From assembly GCA_002774415.1 (NCBI GenBank), contig PEYL01000006.1:1-6321 (forward strand): DNA of 6,321 bases. The letters are read 5' to 3'. The position numbers were made by a program, and so were the translations under genes. The DNA is from Candidatus Portnoybacteria bacterium CG08_land_8_20_14_0_20_40_83. GTDB taxonomy: Bacteria; Patescibacteriota; Minisyncoccia; Portnoybacterales; GWB1-42-6. The notes below the pieces were generated by a model. The model made no database searches. It was not told the DNA's origin and saw nothing but the letters and a program-made list of their open reading frames with translations. This document shows, one piece after another, positions 4,877-6,321 of the stretch. Positions within the stretch are counted from its first letter, which is position 1. Each line of letters opens with the position of its first letter.

Positions 4877-5550
4877 TCAAACCCATCCTTTTAAAAGATA
4901 ATGGATGCGTGTTAAGCCTTCACGAAACAGCCAAAAATATTTGTTCGTTGTAAACCATTGGACGGAATCCGGGTCAAAAAAATCGGGCCCCTTAAACGCG
5001 ACAATGGCTGATGATTCGTCAAAATTTTCTTTTAAGAGCTTCTCTGTAACCAAAAAGCTCTTGTCATGTGCATATTGTGGGCCAGGACTATCGGACGGCG
5101 AAAACCCTTCTGTTTCATGATTTCAATGGCTTGCTTGTTCAAATCATGAGTTGAAAAATACTCGCCCGGCTTATTTGACGGCCAAATGCAAAAAATTTTG
5201 TTCACATACGCCCAATACCAATGAGGGTCAAAGGCAGCCGCAATTTCCCACTGTACAATAGCCGGAATATTATACCGTTCAACTAATGTGCCGCACTGGT
5301 GTGCCAATATGCGATTGGAAATGCCCGGATCAAAAAAGGTTTTTTTATCGGCAAATTTCATTTTCTGCAACTTCTTTATGGCTGTCAAATCAGAACCAGC
5401 TTCATCAAAAATCCTTCTTACTTCAAACAACTTATCATCTATAAAGCTATTTCTTCCAAATGCCTGAACAATAACAATATCTGCTTCTTTTGGGTCGCCA
5501 ATTGGCTCCATCCCCAGCCAAAACACAAAATACCTTAACCATATATTCAT
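4877..5550 (-). pseudogene. Frameshifted gene of uncertain family, remotely DUF218/YdcF-like
   Basis: From the ATG at 5550 one frame runs 172 codons to a TAA at 5032. Another frame then continues without a stop from about 5056 to a TGA at 4877-4879, encoding EKLLKENFDESSAIVAFKG and further protein-like sequence. The span is 674 bases, one short of 225 codons, so adding one T to the T5 run (5052-5056, A5 on the plus strand) restores a 224-residue protein. I do not firmly recognise the family. ADIVIVQAFGRN near the N-terminus and IVLAHNMHMTRAF before the shift resemble the first strand and the xHxxRA motif of DUF218 proteins (YdcF, SanA, ElyC), but other motifs are unclear. There is no signal peptide. 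The shift may be a real mutation or an assembly error. An upstream ATG at 5601 lies in a hairpin and is rejected. Confidence 0.75.
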
Positions 5551-5563
5551 TTTCCCCTCCTCC
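5551..5563 (-). promoter_or_regulatory. Strong Shine-Dalgarno of the DUF218-like gene
   Basis: Minus strand reads GGAGGAGGGGAAA directly before the ATG at 5550. The GGAGG core at 5563-5559 has eight bases between it and the start, near the ideal spacing. This decides the start in favour of MNIWLRY over the ATG 51 bases upstream. It is the only clear Shine-Dalgarno in the window. Confidence 0.85.
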
Positions 5564-5592
5564 AAAAATGTATTTTTGCTGATTTTAGGAAC

Positions 5593-5619
5593 AAAAAACA
5601 TAGATCTTAATAATCTATG
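5593..5619 (-). terminator. Probable AT-rich intrinsic terminator after map
   Basis: Minus strand CATAGAT (5619-5613), loop TATTAAG, ATCTATG (5605-5599), followed at once by T6 (5598-5593). The shape is that of a Rho-independent terminator 24 bases beyond the map stop, but the stem has only two G-C pairs, so read-through is likely and the downstream gene may be partly cotranscribed. Confidence 0.5.
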
Positions 5620-5629
5620 CTTTCAAAAC

Positions 5630-5658
5630 ATCTTATAATTTTTTTATATTTTTGTCAA
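5630..5658 (-). promoter_or_regulatory. Candidate promoter overlapping the end of map
   Basis: A consensus TTGACA (5658-5653) stands 17 bases from TAAGAT (5635-5630), with a TATAAG at 15-base spacing as an alternative. However, TTGACA here also encodes Leu-Thr of map, and transcription would start just before the hairpin at 5619-5593, placing a terminator-like structure at the very 5' end. Treat as tentative. Confidence 0.3.
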
Positions 5659-6321
5659 CACCTGGTATCCCTCTTTCGTCACCGCCACCGTATGCTCAAA
5701 ATGGGCAGATAAGGATTTATCGGCGGTTTCATAGGTAAAACCATCTTGACTTTGTTTTATTTTATAATCCCCGGCGGCGATCATCGGCTCAATCGCCAAG
5801 GTCATTCCTTCTTTTAAAATTACGCTTTCCCCTGGCCGGCCGAAATTTGGCACTTCCGGGTCTTCGTGAAGCTCTTTTCCAACTCCGTGGCCAACTAACT
5901 GGCGAATTACAGAGAAACCTTCGCTTTCAACATATTTTTGTATCGCAAAACTGACATCGCCAAGATGCACGCCCGGTTTTATTTTCTCAATTGCCAAATC
6001 CAATGCTTTTTTTGCCGCCTGAATAATTTTTTCCGCCTCTTTGCTGATTTTGCCCACGGCCACGGTCACGGCCATATCTGTATAGAAAGGCTGGTTTTCC
6101 GGATTACAGGTCGCACCCATCGGGCAATAATCACATTTTCCGAAAGGATATAGAATTCCTAGGTCCAATCCGATAATATCGCCTTCATGCATTTTTCTTT
6201 CAGATGGCGCACCGTGCACAACCTCTTCGTTTATTGAAGTGCAAAGGGTAGCGGGAAATCCCTGATAGCCTAAAAATGCGGGTTTTGCGCCGCATGCAAA
6301 AACAAGGTCTTGGGCGACCTT
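5644..6321 (-). CDS. map: Type I methionine aminopeptidase, 5' end beyond the window
   Basis: Cytosolic metalloprotease that removes the initiator Met from nascent proteins. The frame is open to the window edge, giving 225 residues that start KVAQDLVFACG; about 30-45 N-terminal residues are outside. Upstream of a GTG at 6219 the frame encodes GYQGFPATLCTSINEE, so that GTG is internal and not the start. Ligands in visible numbering are His36 (VVHGAP), Asp53 (GLDLG), Asp82 (YTDMA), His145 (GHGVGKELHEDP, with His152), Glu178 (AIEPM) and Glu209 (AHFEHT). Asp53 and Asp82 are 29 residues apart, against 11 in E. coli MetAP. The extra segment carries CDYCPMGATC, a Cys-x2-Cys-x5-Cys pattern that could bind metal. 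All catalytic residues are present, so activity is expected. Confidence 0.96.
   Translation of the reverse strand, partial: KVAQDLVFACGAKPAFLGYQGFPATLCTSINEEVVHGAPSERKMHEGDIIGLDLGILYPFGKCDYCPMGATCNPENQPFYTDMAVTVAVGKISKEAEKIIQAAKKALDLAIEKIKPGVHLGDVSFAIQKYVESEGFSVIRQLVGHGVGKELHEDPEVPNFGRPGESVILKEGMTLAIEPMIAAGDYKIKQSQDGFTYETADKSLSAHFEHTVAVTKEGYQVLTKI

Noticed and set aside
5046..5060. Programmed -1 frameshifting in the broken gene
   Set aside because: T TTT TGG would need tRNA-Trp to re-pair on TTG, which is not a classic slippery site, and I see no obvious downstream stimulatory stem; a one-base loss is simpler.
4905..5120. Open frame of 71 codons on the plus strand
   Set aside because: Antisense to the frameshifted gene; the minus-strand frames continue the protein much more convincingly.
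5551..5601. Upstream ATG at 5601 as the start of the DUF218-like gene
   Set aside because: It falls inside the hairpin and T6 after map, has no Shine-Dalgarno, and adds 17 unconvincing residues, while the ATG at 5550 has a strong GGAGG.
1..6321. tRNA, rRNA or known riboswitch
   Set aside because: No cloverleaf, rRNA core motif or known riboswitch core was recognised by eye; a covariance-model search was not possible here.

Overview
The window is a compact bacterial segment with every supportable gene on the minus strand. Genes are described below in transcription order, from high to low coordinates. Gene content and style suggest a Patescibacteria (Candidate Phyla Radiation), probably Parcubacteria-like, genome. 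The signs are short genes with tight or overlapping junctions, AT-rich leaders mostly lacking a Shine-Dalgarno, an Alg5-like polyprenyl-phosphate glycosyltransferase, and gaps filled with nested palindromes. This placement is inference; there is no rRNA or marker gene here to prove it. TGA is a normal stop (tpiA ends in the ATGA overlap with pgk), so a recoded-TGA lineage is unlikely.

Right end (about 4814-6321): a methionine aminopeptidase gene (map) enters the window already in progress and carries an unusual Cys-bearing insertion between its two metal-binding aspartates. It is followed by a small hairpin plus T6. Next is a gene of uncertain family, remotely like DUF218/YdcF, with a strong ribosome binding site. 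Its reading frame is broken by an apparent one-base deletion in a T run, and the remaining 50-odd codons continue cleanly in another frame. A strong intrinsic terminator ends this block.

Middle gap (about 4385-4813): no gene is visible. It holds two long inverted-repeat elements back to back, the first built from two oppositely oriented hairpin modules, plus a candidate promoter for the next block.

Left block (1-4384): an Alg5-like family 2 glycosyltransferase, galT, and a DedA-family membrane protein, then tpiA and pgk. Together GalT (UDP-sugar interconversion), the glycosyltransferase (sugar onto polyprenyl phosphate) and DedA (polyprenyl-phosphate recycling) could form a lipid-linked-sugar module. 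TpiA and Pgk are lower-glycolysis enzymes, translationally coupled through ATGA. The dedA-tpiA gap is almost exactly filled by a 138-base inverted repeat whose arm differences mostly become G-U pairs in the minus-strand RNA. This is the best candidate for an undescribed regulatory structure in the window. I see no defence system, prophage, CRISPR array or tRNA.
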